Shown here: in pieces, positions 1-8,297 of the stretch
Position numbering within the stretch: the stretch's first letter is position 1
Layout of the letters: each line of letters starts with the position of its first letter
NCBI RefSeq assembly: GCF_026278245.1
Contig: NZ_CP111079.1
Coordinates: forward strand, 4,292,501-4,356,500
Direction of reading: 5' to 3'
Length of the DNA: 64,000 bases
DNA from: Pontibacter kalidii
GTDB lineage: Bacteria > Bacteroidota > Bacteroidia > Cytophagales > Hymenobacteraceae
The notes under the pieces: model-generated
What the model saw: the letters and a program-made list of their open reading frames with translations, nothing else
Database searches by the model: none
Told to the model about the DNA's origin: nothing
Position numbers and translations under genes: made by a program

Positions 1-1316
1 AGGAGTTCACCACTATCACAGAGCAGTTTGCCAGCGCGACAAACGATTCCGCTTTCGTGAACGCAAACTCTGACGTGCCTTTCAACGGCACCTACGTAAA
101 CCCGGGCGACCTGCCGGAGGAGCTGCGCAAGCAACTGCCGCTGCAGGAAGGCAAAGTATACGGCCCGTACACCAGCAACAGCACGGTAACCCTGTTCAAG
201 GTAACGGATGCCAGAACTGCTGATAAGAGCGCAGTAAAGGCAAGCCACATCCTGATCCGTCCGGAGAGCGACACGCCGGAAGGTAAAGCCGCTGCCAAGG
301 CAAAGGCACAGGACGTACTCGCGCAGCTTAAGAATGGTGCTGACTTCGCGCAAATGGCCGCGCAGTATGGCTCAGACGGTACTGCCTCCCGCGGCGGTGA
401 CTTGGGCTGGTTCCCGGAGGGCCAGATGGTGCCGGCATTCGAGAAAGCCGTATTCGGCTTTAGCGGTACCGGCTTGCTGCCAAACCTAGTGGAGACCGAG
501 TATGGCTACCACATCGTAAAAGTAACAGAGCCTAAGACCAAGGATTCGTATAAGATCGCCGCCATTCAGCGCTCCATCGAGCCAAGCGAATCTACCCGCG
601 ATGCTGCCTATGCCGTTGCCGACGAATTGGCTGGTACAAGTGGTAACACGGAGGAGTTCCGTAATAATGTGGAGGCTAACAAATCACTGGTGAAAGAGGA
701 AGCTGCCAACATCGGTAAAAACCAGGTGCTGGTAAACAACCTCTCTGCTGCCCGTGAGCTGGTTCGCTGGACATATGGCAAAGACACAGAGGTAGGCGAT
801 GTTTCCCCGGTATTCGAGATCAATGACCAGTTTGTGGTGGCTACGCTTACGGGTAAGCGCGAGAAAGGCTATGCCTCCATCAACGATGAGGATGTGCGTA
901 ACGAGGTGACTGCCGCTGTACGTGAGGAGCTGAAGGCGAAGCAGATTATCGAAAAGCTGCAGGGCCAGAAAGGCTCGCTGGACCAGGTGGCCGCAGCCTA
1001 TGGTCCGGATGCTATCGTGAGAACCGCTGATAACGTAACGTTTGCCTCTGCTTCTATCCCAGGTGTGGGTGTAGAGCCAGTGGCAGTAGGGAAGGCCTTC
1101 GGCCTGAAGCCAGGTGGCCGCACGGCTCCGTTTGAAGGCCAGGCCGGCGTGCTGATCGTAGAGTTGACAAACCTGAACCCGGCGCCGGAGATCGATGACT
1201 TCTCTAACGTGAAGCAGCAGATCCTGACCACGCGCGCCAGCCGCGCCGAGACCCAGGCTTTCGAGGCTATCAAGGAAAAATCCGAGATTGTAGACAACCG
1301 CGTGCGCTTCTTCTAA
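1..1316 (+). CDS. PpiC-type peptidylprolyl isomerase (SurA/PpiD-like), 5' end outside window
   Basis: The reading frame is open from the first bases, so this is the C-terminal part (about 437 residues) of a longer protein. A parvulin rotamase domain lies at about nt 237-531: it opens with KASHILIRPE, has the GGDLGWF signature and ends with ETEYGYHIVKVTE. Proteins of this family are periplasmic or inner-membrane-anchored foldases that help outer-membrane and secreted proteins fold. The roughly 260 residues after the rotamase domain lack an obvious second catalytic motif and resemble the non-catalytic C-terminal part of Bacteroidota PpiD-like proteins. A GTG at nt 57 is in frame but lies inside the protein and is not a start. 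A strong terminator follows. The family call is firm; the PpiD versus SurA distinction needs the missing N-terminus. Confidence 0.9.
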   Translation, partial: EFTTITEQFASATNDSAFVNANSDVPFNGTYVNPGDLPEELRKQLPLQEGKVYGPYTSNSTVTLFKVTDARTADKSAVKASHILIRPESDTPEGKAAAKAKAQDVLAQLKNGADFAQMAAQYGSDGTASRGGDLGWFPEGQMVPAFEKAVFGFSGTGLLPNLVETEYGYHIVKVTEPKTKDSYKIAAIQRSIEPSESTRDAAYAVADELAGTSGNTEEFRNNVEANKSLVKEEAANIGKNQVLVNNLSAARELVRWTYGKDTEVGDVSPVFEINDQFVVATLTGKREKGYASINDEDVRNEVTAAVREELKAKQIIEKLQGQKGSLDQVAAAYGPDAIVRTADNVTFASASIPGVGVEPVAVGKAFGLKPGGRTAPFEGQAGVLIVELTNLNPAPEIDDFSNVKQQILTTRASRAETQAFEAIKEKSEIVDNRVRFF

Positions 1317-1335
1317 GCCAACCGGTATACCTTAT

Positions 1336-1370
1336 AAAAGAGCCACTCCTGCAGGAGTGGCTCTTTTTTT
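1336..1370 (+). terminator. Rho-independent terminator after the prolyl isomerase gene
   Basis: A perfect hairpin, AGAGCCACTCC/GGAGTGGCTCT, is followed by a run of seven T, 20 bases past the stop codon. Confidence 0.9.
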
Positions 1371-1498
1371 ATGCGGCAAAGTATAGCCATCGTTACATCG
1401 CTCAGAAATCAGCCTGCCAAAACCAAACTGATTCAGTATATTCATAGTTAAGAAGAAAGACATACAGAGAGATGTGGGCTTTTCGTTGTAAGAGAACT

Positions 1499-3316
1499 AT
1501 GCGCAGGAACATACTTTATACTTTACTGCTCTCGCTGCTGCTGCTAGCGGCGGGCCCGGCGGCCAGGGCACAGCAGCAGGACCTGGAGCTGGCACGGCAG
1601 TACTTCAGCCAGGGCGACTATGACAAGGCGGGGGAGTTGTACGGCAGGCTGATCCAGAACGAGCGGCTGTTCCATGCAGTGTATCCCGATTACCTGAAAA
1701 CGCTGCTGGCTCAGCGCGACCACAAGGAGGCGGAGAAGCTGGTGAAGAAAACGATCAAGCGGTTTCCGGATAACCCGAACTTTGAGGTGGACCTGGGGCG
1801 TGTATACCAGGCAACCGGCAACAAGGGCGCCGCCGAGAAGCAGTTCGACAAGCTATTGCAAAGTATGAACCCCGAGGCTGTGATCGTGGTGGCCAACGCC
1901 TTTATGCAGCACGAGTTGTTCGACTATGCCGAGAAAACCTACCTGCGCGGCCGCGAACTCAGCAAGGATCAGACAGCCTACACCCGCCCCCTGATCGCCC
2001 TGTATGCCTATCGCCAGAAGAATGACAAGCTGATACCCGAGGTATTGAACCTGCTGCAGGAGAACGAGAGCGAACTGGGTTATGTGCAGAGCCGCCTGCA
2101 AAACAGCCTGAGGGAGGAGGAGAACTTCGACCTGTTGGAGAAAGAACTCATCCTGCGGGTGCAGCAGAATCCTGAGAAACTCTCTTACAGCGAGATGCTG
2201 ATCTGGCTCTACATCCAGCGGAAAGACTTTTACAGCGCGCTGATGCAGGCCCGCGCCGTAGACAAGCGCACCCGTACGGGCGGCACGCGCGTGATGGAGC
2301 TGGGCACGATCAGCCTGAAGAACAACGACTATGAGGGAGCCATCGAGGCCTTCCAGTACATTGTGGAGGAGTATCCCGACGGCCCATACTACCTGGTGGC
2401 GCGGCAGCGGCTGATCAATGCCCGCGAAGAGCAGGCGGAGAACACCTTCCCGGTTGACAAGGAGAAGATACAGGCACTGATCACCGACTACGAGGCCCTG
2501 CTAAGCGAGGTGGGCCGGAGGCCGGAGACGGTGGAGGTGCTGCAGCACATGGCCGGCCTGTACGCCTTCCACCTAGATGACAAGGAAAAAGCCATTGCCC
2601 TACTGCAGGAGGCCATACAGATGCCGCGCGCCAACCCCAGCCTGGTGGCAGACAGCAAGCTGACCCTGGGCGATATCTACCTGCTGAAGGGGGAGCCGTG
2701 GGAAAGCACGCTACTGTACTCGCAGGTGGAGAAATCGCATAAAGAGACCCCAATTGGGCACGAGGCCAAGCTGCGCAATGCCCGCCTGAACTACTACAAC
2801 GGCGACTTTGAGCTGGCGCAGGCGCACCTGGATATCCTGAAAATGGCCACCAGCCGCGAGATCGCCAACGATGCCATGGACCTGAGCCTGCTCATCACCG
2901 ACAATACCGGCCTGGATACCTCCACGGTGGCCATGGAGGAGTATGCGGCCATCGACCTGCTTATTTTCCAGAACAAGCTGCAGGAGGCACTAGCCGCCCT
3001 GGACGGCATGCTGCAAAAGTACCCCGGCCACAGCCTCACCGACGAGATATACTTTCAGAAAGCCAACATCTACGAGCGGATAGGGGAGTTTAACCTGGCG
3101 GTGGAGAGCCTGCAGCAAATTGTAGGCAACCCGCAGTACGACATCCTGAGCGATGACGCACTCTACCGCATGGCCTACATTTTTGAGGAGAACCTGAACG
3201 ACAAAGCAAAGGCGCAGGAGCTTTACAACGAGCTGTTGGTAAAGCACCAGGGCAGCGTGTACGCAGCAGAGGCGCGCAGGCGTTTCCGTAGCCTGCGCGG
3301 CGACAAGCTCAACTAA
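1499..3316 (+). CDS. Secreted tetratricopeptide repeat protein
   Basis: About 605 residues. The chosen start (nt 1499) gives a classic signal peptide: MRRN, a long Leu run, then AAGPAARA before QQQ. An in-frame ATG at 1472 would add nine residues ahead of the signal peptide and is less likely. The mature protein is almost entirely helical TPR-like repeats, for example LARQYFSQGDYDKAGELYGR near the N-terminus and units rich in A-x-x-L-Y-x-x-G later on. It has no enzymatic motif. TPR proteins are scaffolds for protein contacts, and export implies a periplasmic or outer-membrane-associated role, but the partner is unknown. The gene lies 182 bases after the isomerase, behind a terminator, so it probably has its own promoter. 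Confidence 0.85.
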   Translation: MRRNILYTLLLSLLLLAAGPAARAQQQDLELARQYFSQGDYDKAGELYGRLIQNERLFHAVYPDYLKTLLAQRDHKEAEKLVKKTIKRFPDNPNFEVDLGRVYQATGNKGAAEKQFDKLLQSMNPEAVIVVANAFMQHELFDYAEKTYLRGRELSKDQTAYTRPLIALYAYRQKNDKLIPEVLNLLQENESELGYVQSRLQNSLREEENFDLLEKELILRVQQNPEKLSYSEMLIWLYIQRKDFYSALMQARAVDKRTRTGGTRVMELGTISLKNNDYEGAIEAFQYIVEEYPDGPYYLVARQRLINAREEQAENTFPVDKEKIQALITDYEALLSEVGRRPETVEVLQHMAGLYAFHLDDKEKAIALLQEAIQMPRANPSLVADSKLTLGDIYLLKGEPWESTLLYSQVEKSHKETPIGHEAKLRNARLNYYNGDFELAQAHLDILKMATSREIANDAMDLSLLITDNTGLDTSTVAMEEYAAIDLLIFQNKLQEALAALDGMLQKYPGHSLTDEIYFQKANIYERIGEFNLAVESLQQIVGNPQYDILSDDALYRMAYIFEENLNDKAKAQELYNELLVKHQGSVYAAEARRRFRSLRGDKLN

Positions 3317-3322
3317 AGCTCC

Positions 3323-3433
3323 TTAAGAGAAGAAAATGAAGAGAATAAGTATAAAAAGGAGGAAGAACCCATACATGATCAGGTCCAGCGCATAATTTTT
3401 ATACTTTCCGTAAAGATCTCTGAATCGTTTCAC
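3323..3433 (-). CDS. Small single-pass membrane protein, 36 residues
   Basis: A short frame with GTG start encodes a basic N-terminus (KRFRDLYGKYKNY) followed by a strongly hydrophobic stretch (LIMYGFFLLFILILFIFFS) up to the stop. This is the layout of a tiny one-helix inner-membrane protein with a cytoplasmic basic head. It converges on the TPR gene, with its stop 7 bases from that gene's stop, and diverges from recJ. I do not know a named family. Chance is possible for so short a frame, but a clean basic head followed by one transmembrane helix ending exactly at the stop is unusual. A 19-residue frame on the opposite strand (nt 3336) is the likely shadow. Confidence 0.5.
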   Translation of the reverse strand: MKRFRDLYGKYKNYALDLIMYGFFLLFILILFIFFS

Positions 3434-3512
3434 GACTAATCCTGTTAAGGATGGCAAAGTACGAAAATAATCGCGAAGGTGCGAAGCGCCTGCAGGTGCA
3501 GGTTTAATTAGC

Positions 3513-3520
3513 TACCTTTG
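3513..3520 (+). promoter_or_regulatory. Bacteroidota -7 element upstream of recJ
   Basis: TACCTTTG matches TAnnTTTG and lies 32 bases before the recJ start codon. Confidence 0.55.
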
Positions 3521-3552
3521 CGGTTGATCAAGTATAGCGGCACAGTTAGTTT

Positions 3553-5259
3553 ATGGAGAAAAGGTGGGTAATCAGTCCGGAGGCCCCGGCAGAGGTAGTA
3601 CAGCAGCTTGCAGAGGAGCTGAAAATCAGCACAACGTTAGCTTCTATACTTTGCCAGCGCGGCATCTGCACCTTTGCCGAAGCCAGGCACTTTTTCCGCC
3701 CCTCCCTGCAGGATCTCCACGACCCCTTTCTGATGAAGGACATGGACCGCGCCGTGAACCGCCTGAATGAGGCCCTGCACCGCAACGAGAAGATCCTGGT
3801 CTACGGCGACTACGACGTGGACGGCACTACCTCGGTGGCGCTCATGTATGGCTTCCTGCGCAACTATACTTCCAGCATCGATTTCTACATCCCCGACAGG
3901 TATAAAGAAGGCTACGGCGTATCGAGCCAGGGCATAGAATGGGCGGCGGAGCACGGCTTTTCGCTCATCATCAGCCTCGATTGCGGTATTAAGTCTGCGG
4001 ACAAGGTGGCTTACGCTACTGAAAAAGGCATCGACTTCATCATCTGCGACCATCACCTTCCTGACGAGGACATCCCGCAGGCGGTGGCCGTGCTGGACCC
4101 CAAGCAGGTAGATTGTCCGTACCCTTACAAAGAACTTTCCGGTTGTGGCGTGGGCTTTAAGCTGCTGCAGGCGTTCTGTATGCAGAATGATATAGCACAA
4201 CAGGAAGTATACAAGTTGCTGGACCTGCTGGTAGTAAGTATAGCTGCCGACATAGTGCCGATTACTGGCGAAAACCGCATCCTGGCTTACTATGGCTTGA
4301 AGCACCTGAACAGTCCGCAGCCGCTGCGCCCGGGCCTGGAAGCCTTGAAAGAACTAGCCGACATCCGCAGCGAGATGGATATCACCAGCATCGTGTTTGG
4401 CTTTGCGCCGCGCATCAATGCCGCCGGGCGTATGGGCGATGCCAAGAACTCGGTGCGCATGCTGCTGGCCCAAACCAAGGAGGAGGCCTTTAAGATGGCC
4501 GACATCATCAACGAGTCGAACAAGGCCCGCCGCGACAAGGACAGCAACATTACCAAAGAGGCCCTGCAGATGATAGCCCAGGACGATTTTCTTCGCACGG
4601 CCAACTCTACCGTGCTCTTTAAAGAGAACTGGCATAAGGGTGTGATCGGGATTGTGGCCTCGCGCTGTATCGAGCACTATTACCGCCCTACCATCATACT
4701 TACCCAATCTAACGGCAAGGCCTCGGGCTCGGCCAGATCGGTACATGGCTTTAACGTGCACAACGCCATCGAGAGCTGCTCCGATCTGCTGGAACAGTTC
4801 GGCGGCCATATGTATGCGGCAGGACTGACCTTGCCTGTGGAGAACATTCCGGCCTTCCGAAAACGCTTTGAAGAGGTGGTGGCCAGCACTATTACCGCTG
4901 AGCAGAAAATACCGCAGATCGAGATCGATGCCCCGCTCAAACTGAACCAGATTACCCGTAACTTCTACAACATTGTGCGGCAGATGGAGCCATTCGGCCC
5001 CGGCAACATGCGCCCGGTGTTTGTGTCGGAGTGCGTCTATGATACCGGCAGCGTACGCGTGGTAGGCGACTCGCACCTGAAGCTGCGCCTCACCCAGGAC
5101 GGCTTCACCAGCATCGACGCCATTGGCTTCGGCCTCAGCGACTATTACGAGAGGATCAGCAAGGGCATTCCCTTTGATGTGTGTTATACAATTGAGGAGA
5201 ATGAGTTCCGGGGTGTCATCACGCTGCAGCTCCGCATCAAAGACATCCGCATAAAATAA
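3553..5259 (+). CDS. recJ: Single-stranded-DNA-specific exonuclease RecJ
   Basis: 568 residues, the usual length. RecJ degrades single-stranded DNA 5' to 3' in the cytoplasm during recombination, mismatch and base-excision repair. The DHH phosphoesterase domain shows motif I VYGDYDVDGTTS (about residues 83-94), SLDCGIK (141-147), the name-giving ICDHHLP (164-170), and NAAGRMGDA about residue 290. The DHHA1 region follows with KGVIGIVASR and FGGHMYAAG, the glycine-histidine signature used for substrate binding. The C-terminal OB-fold runs to the end (EPFGPGNMRPVF). The ATG at 3553 fits the expected N-terminus. All metal-binding motifs look intact, and a terminator follows the stop directly. 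Confidence 0.97.
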   Translation: MEKRWVISPEAPAEVVQQLAEELKISTTLASILCQRGICTFAEARHFFRPSLQDLHDPFLMKDMDRAVNRLNEALHRNEKILVYGDYDVDGTTSVALMYGFLRNYTSSIDFYIPDRYKEGYGVSSQGIEWAAEHGFSLIISLDCGIKSADKVAYATEKGIDFIICDHHLPDEDIPQAVAVLDPKQVDCPYPYKELSGCGVGFKLLQAFCMQNDIAQQEVYKLLDLLVVSIAADIVPITGENRILAYYGLKHLNSPQPLRPGLEALKELADIRSEMDITSIVFGFAPRINAAGRMGDAKNSVRMLLAQTKEEAFKMADIINESNKARRDKDSNITKEALQMIAQDDFLRTANSTVLFKENWHKGVIGIVASRCIEHYYRPTIILTQSNGKASGSARSVHGFNVHNAIESCSDLLEQFGGHMYAAGLTLPVENIPAFRKRFEEVVASTITAEQKIPQIEIDAPLKLNQITRNFYNIVRQMEPFGPGNMRPVFVSECVYDTGSVRVVGDSHLKLRLTQDGFTSIDAIGFGLSDYYERISKGIPFDVCYTIEENEFRGVITLQLRIKDIRIK

Positions 5260-5262
5260 GGA

Positions 5263-5287
5263 AAGGCTCCCGGTGAGGGAGCCTTTT
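5263..5287 (+). terminator. Rho-independent terminator after recJ
   Basis: AAAGGCTCCC, loop GGTGA, GGGAGCCTTTT begins three bases past the recJ stop. The T-tract runs straight into a TATACTT heptamer. Confidence 0.85.
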
Positions 5288-6060
5288 ATACTTTGGCTAT
5301 ACTTCCATTTATTCGCTGGCGCGAATTTGCAACTCGTGCATACTATGAGGTTGGATATGCAACCCAACTGGCCCGCAGAGCCATACTTATACTTCGGCAA
5401 TTCCGCTGTTCCGGACATCCGTGTCCGGAACCTAGGCTTATACTTTTATACTTTGCTGGCGCAAGCGTCCGCTTTTGCCTCTCTTAGCCGCTGCTTCCTG
5501 CAACTGGATACAAGCTATCCGTGCTAGCTGCCGTTCATCCTCCAGCCTTACAACCTACTTGTTTCATTTATACTTTCTGCTCTCAAGCCCGAGAGGGCTC
5601 GTCCTCGGGCATCGCGCTGGGAGCTTTTCCTTTGCTCCTGCGTCGCAATGTCTCGCTCACGCTCGCCACCGGAAAAACTCGCATAGGCGCTCAACCCAAG
5701 GACTGGGATCAAGTTCGATAGCGACTGCTATTACGACTGTGCCCTTGAGGGGACTACAGGGGTGTTAAAGCAGTAGCTATGAAACTTATACTTTAGCCAG
5801 AGCAGTTACAGAGCTCCCCTCCTTAGTTAAGGAGGGGTAGGGGTGGTTGGGCCCGGTATTACCAGCATAACTACCTGAGAGGGCTAGGAAGAGGTGAACA
5901 GGTTGCGGCTCGGATTTTATACTTCTTAATATGAAGTGGCGGGACGCCACCCGATACCACACACTCGCCGGAGGCGAGCGGAGGCTGCTTTGATACGTAC
6001 ACCTGATCAGATTCTGGTATAGCTATCTACAAACAGGCTCCTGCGATAAACGATCAACGA
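5285..6060 (+). repeat. Composite intergenic repeat, copy A (sense orientation)
   Basis: About 775 bases with no credible gene. The region opens with five TATACTT heptamers (5285-5455). Next comes the GGCGCAAGC stem (from 5456), although its 3' arm carries a mismatch in this copy. The conserved hairpin AGCCC-GAGA-GGGCT is at 5586-5599. A copy-specific segment (about 5631-5667) follows, then CAACCCAAGGACTGGGATC and a GATAGC box ending near 5729. A separate palindromic unit, CTCCTTAGTTAAGGAG inside CT- and GGGGTGG-rich flanks, lies at about 5815-5850. Open frames here overlap repeat units found elsewhere in the window and are not treated as genes. Confidence 0.8.
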
Positions 6061-6075
6061 AAAACGAAATCAAAC

Positions 6076-6897
6076 CTACGGCAGCGGCTGCAGGTGCTTT
6101 AGCTGCGAAAGCGGGCTTTCCTTATCGTAGCGGCTGTAGGCGGTGAACTCCGGCACACACAGCAGGCTCAGCTGCTCAAAGTCACCGGCGAAAAAGTTAA
6201 TGTCCACGGCTGAGTTGATGCCGGCAATAGAGCCCCGGTCGGTGAACTGCCAGAACATCCAGCTGTCGGTGTGGTAGGTTTCAGGCTTTACGTCGCTGTA
6301 GCGGGCAATCCAGAAATGGTACTCCGGGAAGTGGCCTTTCAGGTAGCGGCGATAGTAATTTTGGCCGGTATAGATGATCGGGCGCACGCCATAGTGTGCC
6401 GTTACCGCCTCCAGCCAGGTGCGCACATCCCGGCGCAGTTGCTCCGGCGTAACTTCCCTGTCCATCACCTCCAGGTCCAGCACAGGCGGCAGGTCGCCGG
6501 GCTCAATCGTTACCGTACTTGTAAACAGTTCTACCTGCCGCGCTACCGGAATTTCAGGCTTGTAGAAATGATAGGCACCGCGCTTGATGCCATGGCGCTT
6601 GGTCTCCTCCCAGTTGCGGGCAAAGAAGGGGTCCTGCCGGTAATCACCTTCGGTGGCCTTTATAAACGAGAATGCCACCCCTGATTGGCTTACCATATCC
6701 CAGTCTACCTCTTTCTGCCACCTCGAAACATCGATACCCCTTACCACGGCGGTGCTACTGCTGCTATTGGTTGCAGATGCGGCTTTGGGGTTATTGTTGT
6801 CGGTGCCCGTAGCAGCTGCCACAGCTATACTGCTGCAGACCAGCAAACCTGAGAAGGCAAGCCTCCGGCAAGCTGAAAGGAGTAAACGTGATGTCAT
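6076..6897 (-). CDS. Glycoside hydrolase family 25 (lysozyme-type muramidase), secreted
   Basis: 273 residues. The N-terminus (MTSRLLLSACRRL, then AFSGLLVCSSIAVAAA) is a signal peptide followed by an Asn/Ser-rich linker. The GH25 barrel begins with GIDVSRWQ (about residue 54) and contains SFIKATEGD, GAYHFYKP, the catalytic-strand motif VLDLEVM with the Asp-x-Glu pair, PIIYTG, and FWQFTDRG near the end. GH25 enzymes cut the beta-1,4 bond between N-acetylmuramic acid and N-acetylglucosamine in peptidoglycan, so the likely role is cell-wall turnover or attack on other bacteria. The gene stands alone between a repeat region and lptB, which it diverges from. There is no holin or phage neighbour, so a housekeeping or predatory enzyme is more likely than a phage lysin. 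Confidence 0.92.
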   Translation of the reverse strand: MTSRLLLSACRRLAFSGLLVCSSIAVAAATGTDNNNPKAASATNSSSSTAVVRGIDVSRWQKEVDWDMVSQSGVAFSFIKATEGDYRQDPFFARNWEETKRHGIKRGAYHFYKPEIPVARQVELFTSTVTIEPGDLPPVLDLEVMDREVTPEQLRRDVRTWLEAVTAHYGVRPIIYTGQNYYRRYLKGHFPEYHFWIARYSDVKPETYHTDSWMFWQFTDRGSIAGINSAVDINFFAGDFEQLSLLCVPEFTAYSRYDKESPLSQLKHLQPLP

Positions 6898-7093
6898 AAG
6901 TAAGGTTGTAGATTGTAAGCGTGTATTAAATTAAATATTAATCTTACACCATGCAACACCTGATTGTAAGGATTATACAGTTTGTTGGATTTGTTTTAAT
7001 AGGAATTTCTTAATATACACATGGTATGACCTGGGGACTCCCTAACTGGCACGCCCGTTGCAGGATGCCGGCTTTATGCGTAATTTAGCCACA

Positions 7094-7825
7094 ATGATAC
7101 TGAGAGCAGAACACCTGATAAAGAAGTATAAATCCCGCACTGTTGTAAACGATGTGAGCGTGGAGGTAAACCAGGGCGAAATTGTAGGTTTGCTGGGGCC
7201 CAACGGTGCCGGTAAAACCACATCGTTCTACATGATCGTGGGCCTGGTGAAGCCAAACACGGGTAAGATTTACCTGGATAAAGAGGATATTACAGACCTG
7301 CCGATGTATAAGCGGGCCACGCGCGGCGTAGGCTACCTGGCGCAGGAGGCCTCTGTTTTCAGGCAGCTGACGGTGGAGGAGAATATCCTGTCGGTGCTGG
7401 AGATGACGGACCTGCCCAAGAAGGCGCAGCACGAGAAGGTGGAGGAGCTGCTGGAGGAGTTCTCGCTGACGCACGTGCGCAAGAATAAAGGCATCGTGCT
7501 GAGTGGCGGTGAGCGCCGTCGCACCGAGATTGCCCGCGCCCTGGCCGTAGACCCGAAGTTCGTGCTGCTCGACGAGCCGTTCGCCGGCGTAGACCCCATT
7601 GCCGTGGAAGAGATTCAGAGCATTGTGGCCAAACTCAAGAACAAGAACATAGGTATCCTCATCACCGACCACAACGTAAACGAGACCCTGTCTATCACCG
7701 ACCGCGCCTACCTGCTGTTTGAGGGCAAGATCCTGAAAGCCGGCACCGCCGAAGAACTGGCCGCCGACGAGCAGGTGCGCCGCGTATACCTGGGCAAGCA
7801 TTTCGAGTTGAAGCGAAAGATCTAA
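7094..7825 (+). CDS. lptB: LPS export ABC transporter ATP-binding protein LptB
   Basis: 243 residues from the ATG at 7094 ([15 protein letters not shown]), the usual LptB N-terminus. Earlier in-frame starts at 7058 and 7076 give a longer, unconserved leader. Walker A is GPNGAGKTT, the Q-loop is [10 protein letters not shown], the ABC signature is LSGGERRR, Walker B is [12 protein letters not shown] and the switch histidine is in ITDHNV. LptB powers LptFG, which extracts lipopolysaccharide from the inner membrane and pushes it along the Lpt bridge. The remaining lpt genes are not in this window. The gene diverges from the lysozyme gene across a 196-base AT-rich spacer. Confidence 0.95.
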   Translation: MILRAEHLIKKYKSRTVVNDVSVEVNQGEIVGLLGPNGAGKTTSFYMIVGLVKPNTGKIYLDKEDITDLPMYKRATRGVGYLAQEASVFRQLTVEENILSVLEMTDLPKKAQHEKVEELLEEFSLTHVRKNKGIVLSGGERRRTEIARALAVDPKFVLLDEPFAGVDPIAVEEIQSIVAKLKNKNIGILITDHNVNETLSITDRAYLLFEGKILKAGTAEELAADEQVRRVYLGKHFELKRKI

Positions 7826-7840
7826 GCTTTGATGGGTAGT

Positions 7841-8293
7841 TGTTAATTGTTGATTGTTTTTCTCGTATGCCCTGTGTATGAAAGAGAAAAAGCATTTACA
7901 ACTTAATGATTTGGAGGCGTACAAAGTGGCTTTTAGCCTAAGCAATTACGTCTGGTTCAGGGTAGATCAATGGGAGTTCTTTGCAAAGAAAAGTGTAGGT
8001 ATACAGTTTGTTACAGCTATAGATAGTGTATCAGCTAACATTGCGGAAGGCTTTGGGAGGCACGGAAAGAAAGACAAGATAAATTTTTACCGCTACGCTC
8101 GAGGCTCTTTGTATGAATGCCTGGATTGGAATGAGAAAAGCCGTGTAAGGAAGCTGATTTCGCAGGAAGAGTATGAGCATGTTTTTGGCGTTTTACAGAG
8201 ATTGCCTAAAATGATAAATACTTTGATAAAGCTGACAAACGATAACTTGAACGATTAGTTGTCAAGCAATTAACAATCAACAATCAGCAATTA
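7841..8293. repeat. Inverted repeat arms enclosing the four-helix-bundle gene
   Basis: The left arm ATTGTTGATTGTT (7846-7858) is matched by its exact complement AACAATCAACAAT (8272-8284). Flanking bases on both sides extend the similarity with TTAATTG/CAATTAA-type sequence. The same arm sequences form compact palindromes at 31.4 and 32.4 kb. Confidence 0.7.
7878..8258 (+). CDS. Four helix bundle protein (23S rRNA intervening-sequence type)
   Basis: 126 residues from the ATG at 7878 (MKEKKHLQLNDLEAYKVAF); an upstream in-frame start at 7854 falls in the repeat arm. The pattern LEAYKVAF, then a helix with SVSANIAEGFGRHGKKDKINF and RYARGSLYECLDW, is diagnostic of the family first found encoded inside 23S rRNA intervening sequences. 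That family folds as a pentameric four-helix bundle; its function is unknown, and nucleic-acid binding has been suggested. Here it is a stand-alone gene between lptB and the GH3 gene, enclosed by short inverted repeats that recur elsewhere in the window. Its coding sequence is visibly more AT-rich than its neighbours, consistent with an acquired cassette. Confidence 0.85.
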   Translation: MKEKKHLQLNDLEAYKVAFSLSNYVWFRVDQWEFFAKKSVGIQFVTAIDSVSANIAEGFGRHGKKDKINFYRYARGSLYECLDWNEKSRVRKLISQEEYEHVFGVLQRLPKMINTLIKLTNDNLND

Positions 8294-8297
8294 GAAC

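Noticed and set aside
3336..3395. 19-residue plus-strand frame (MKRISIKRRKNPYM start)
   Set aside because: It overlaps the minus-strand small membrane protein, whose composition is more protein-like.
5273..5768. Several overlapping open frames in repeat copy A
   Set aside because: They are built from repeat units that recur at five other places with frame changes, so coding is unlikely.
6076..6897. GH25 lysozyme as a phage endolysin
   Set aside because: It has a standard signal peptide and housekeeping neighbours, and no phage genes are nearby.
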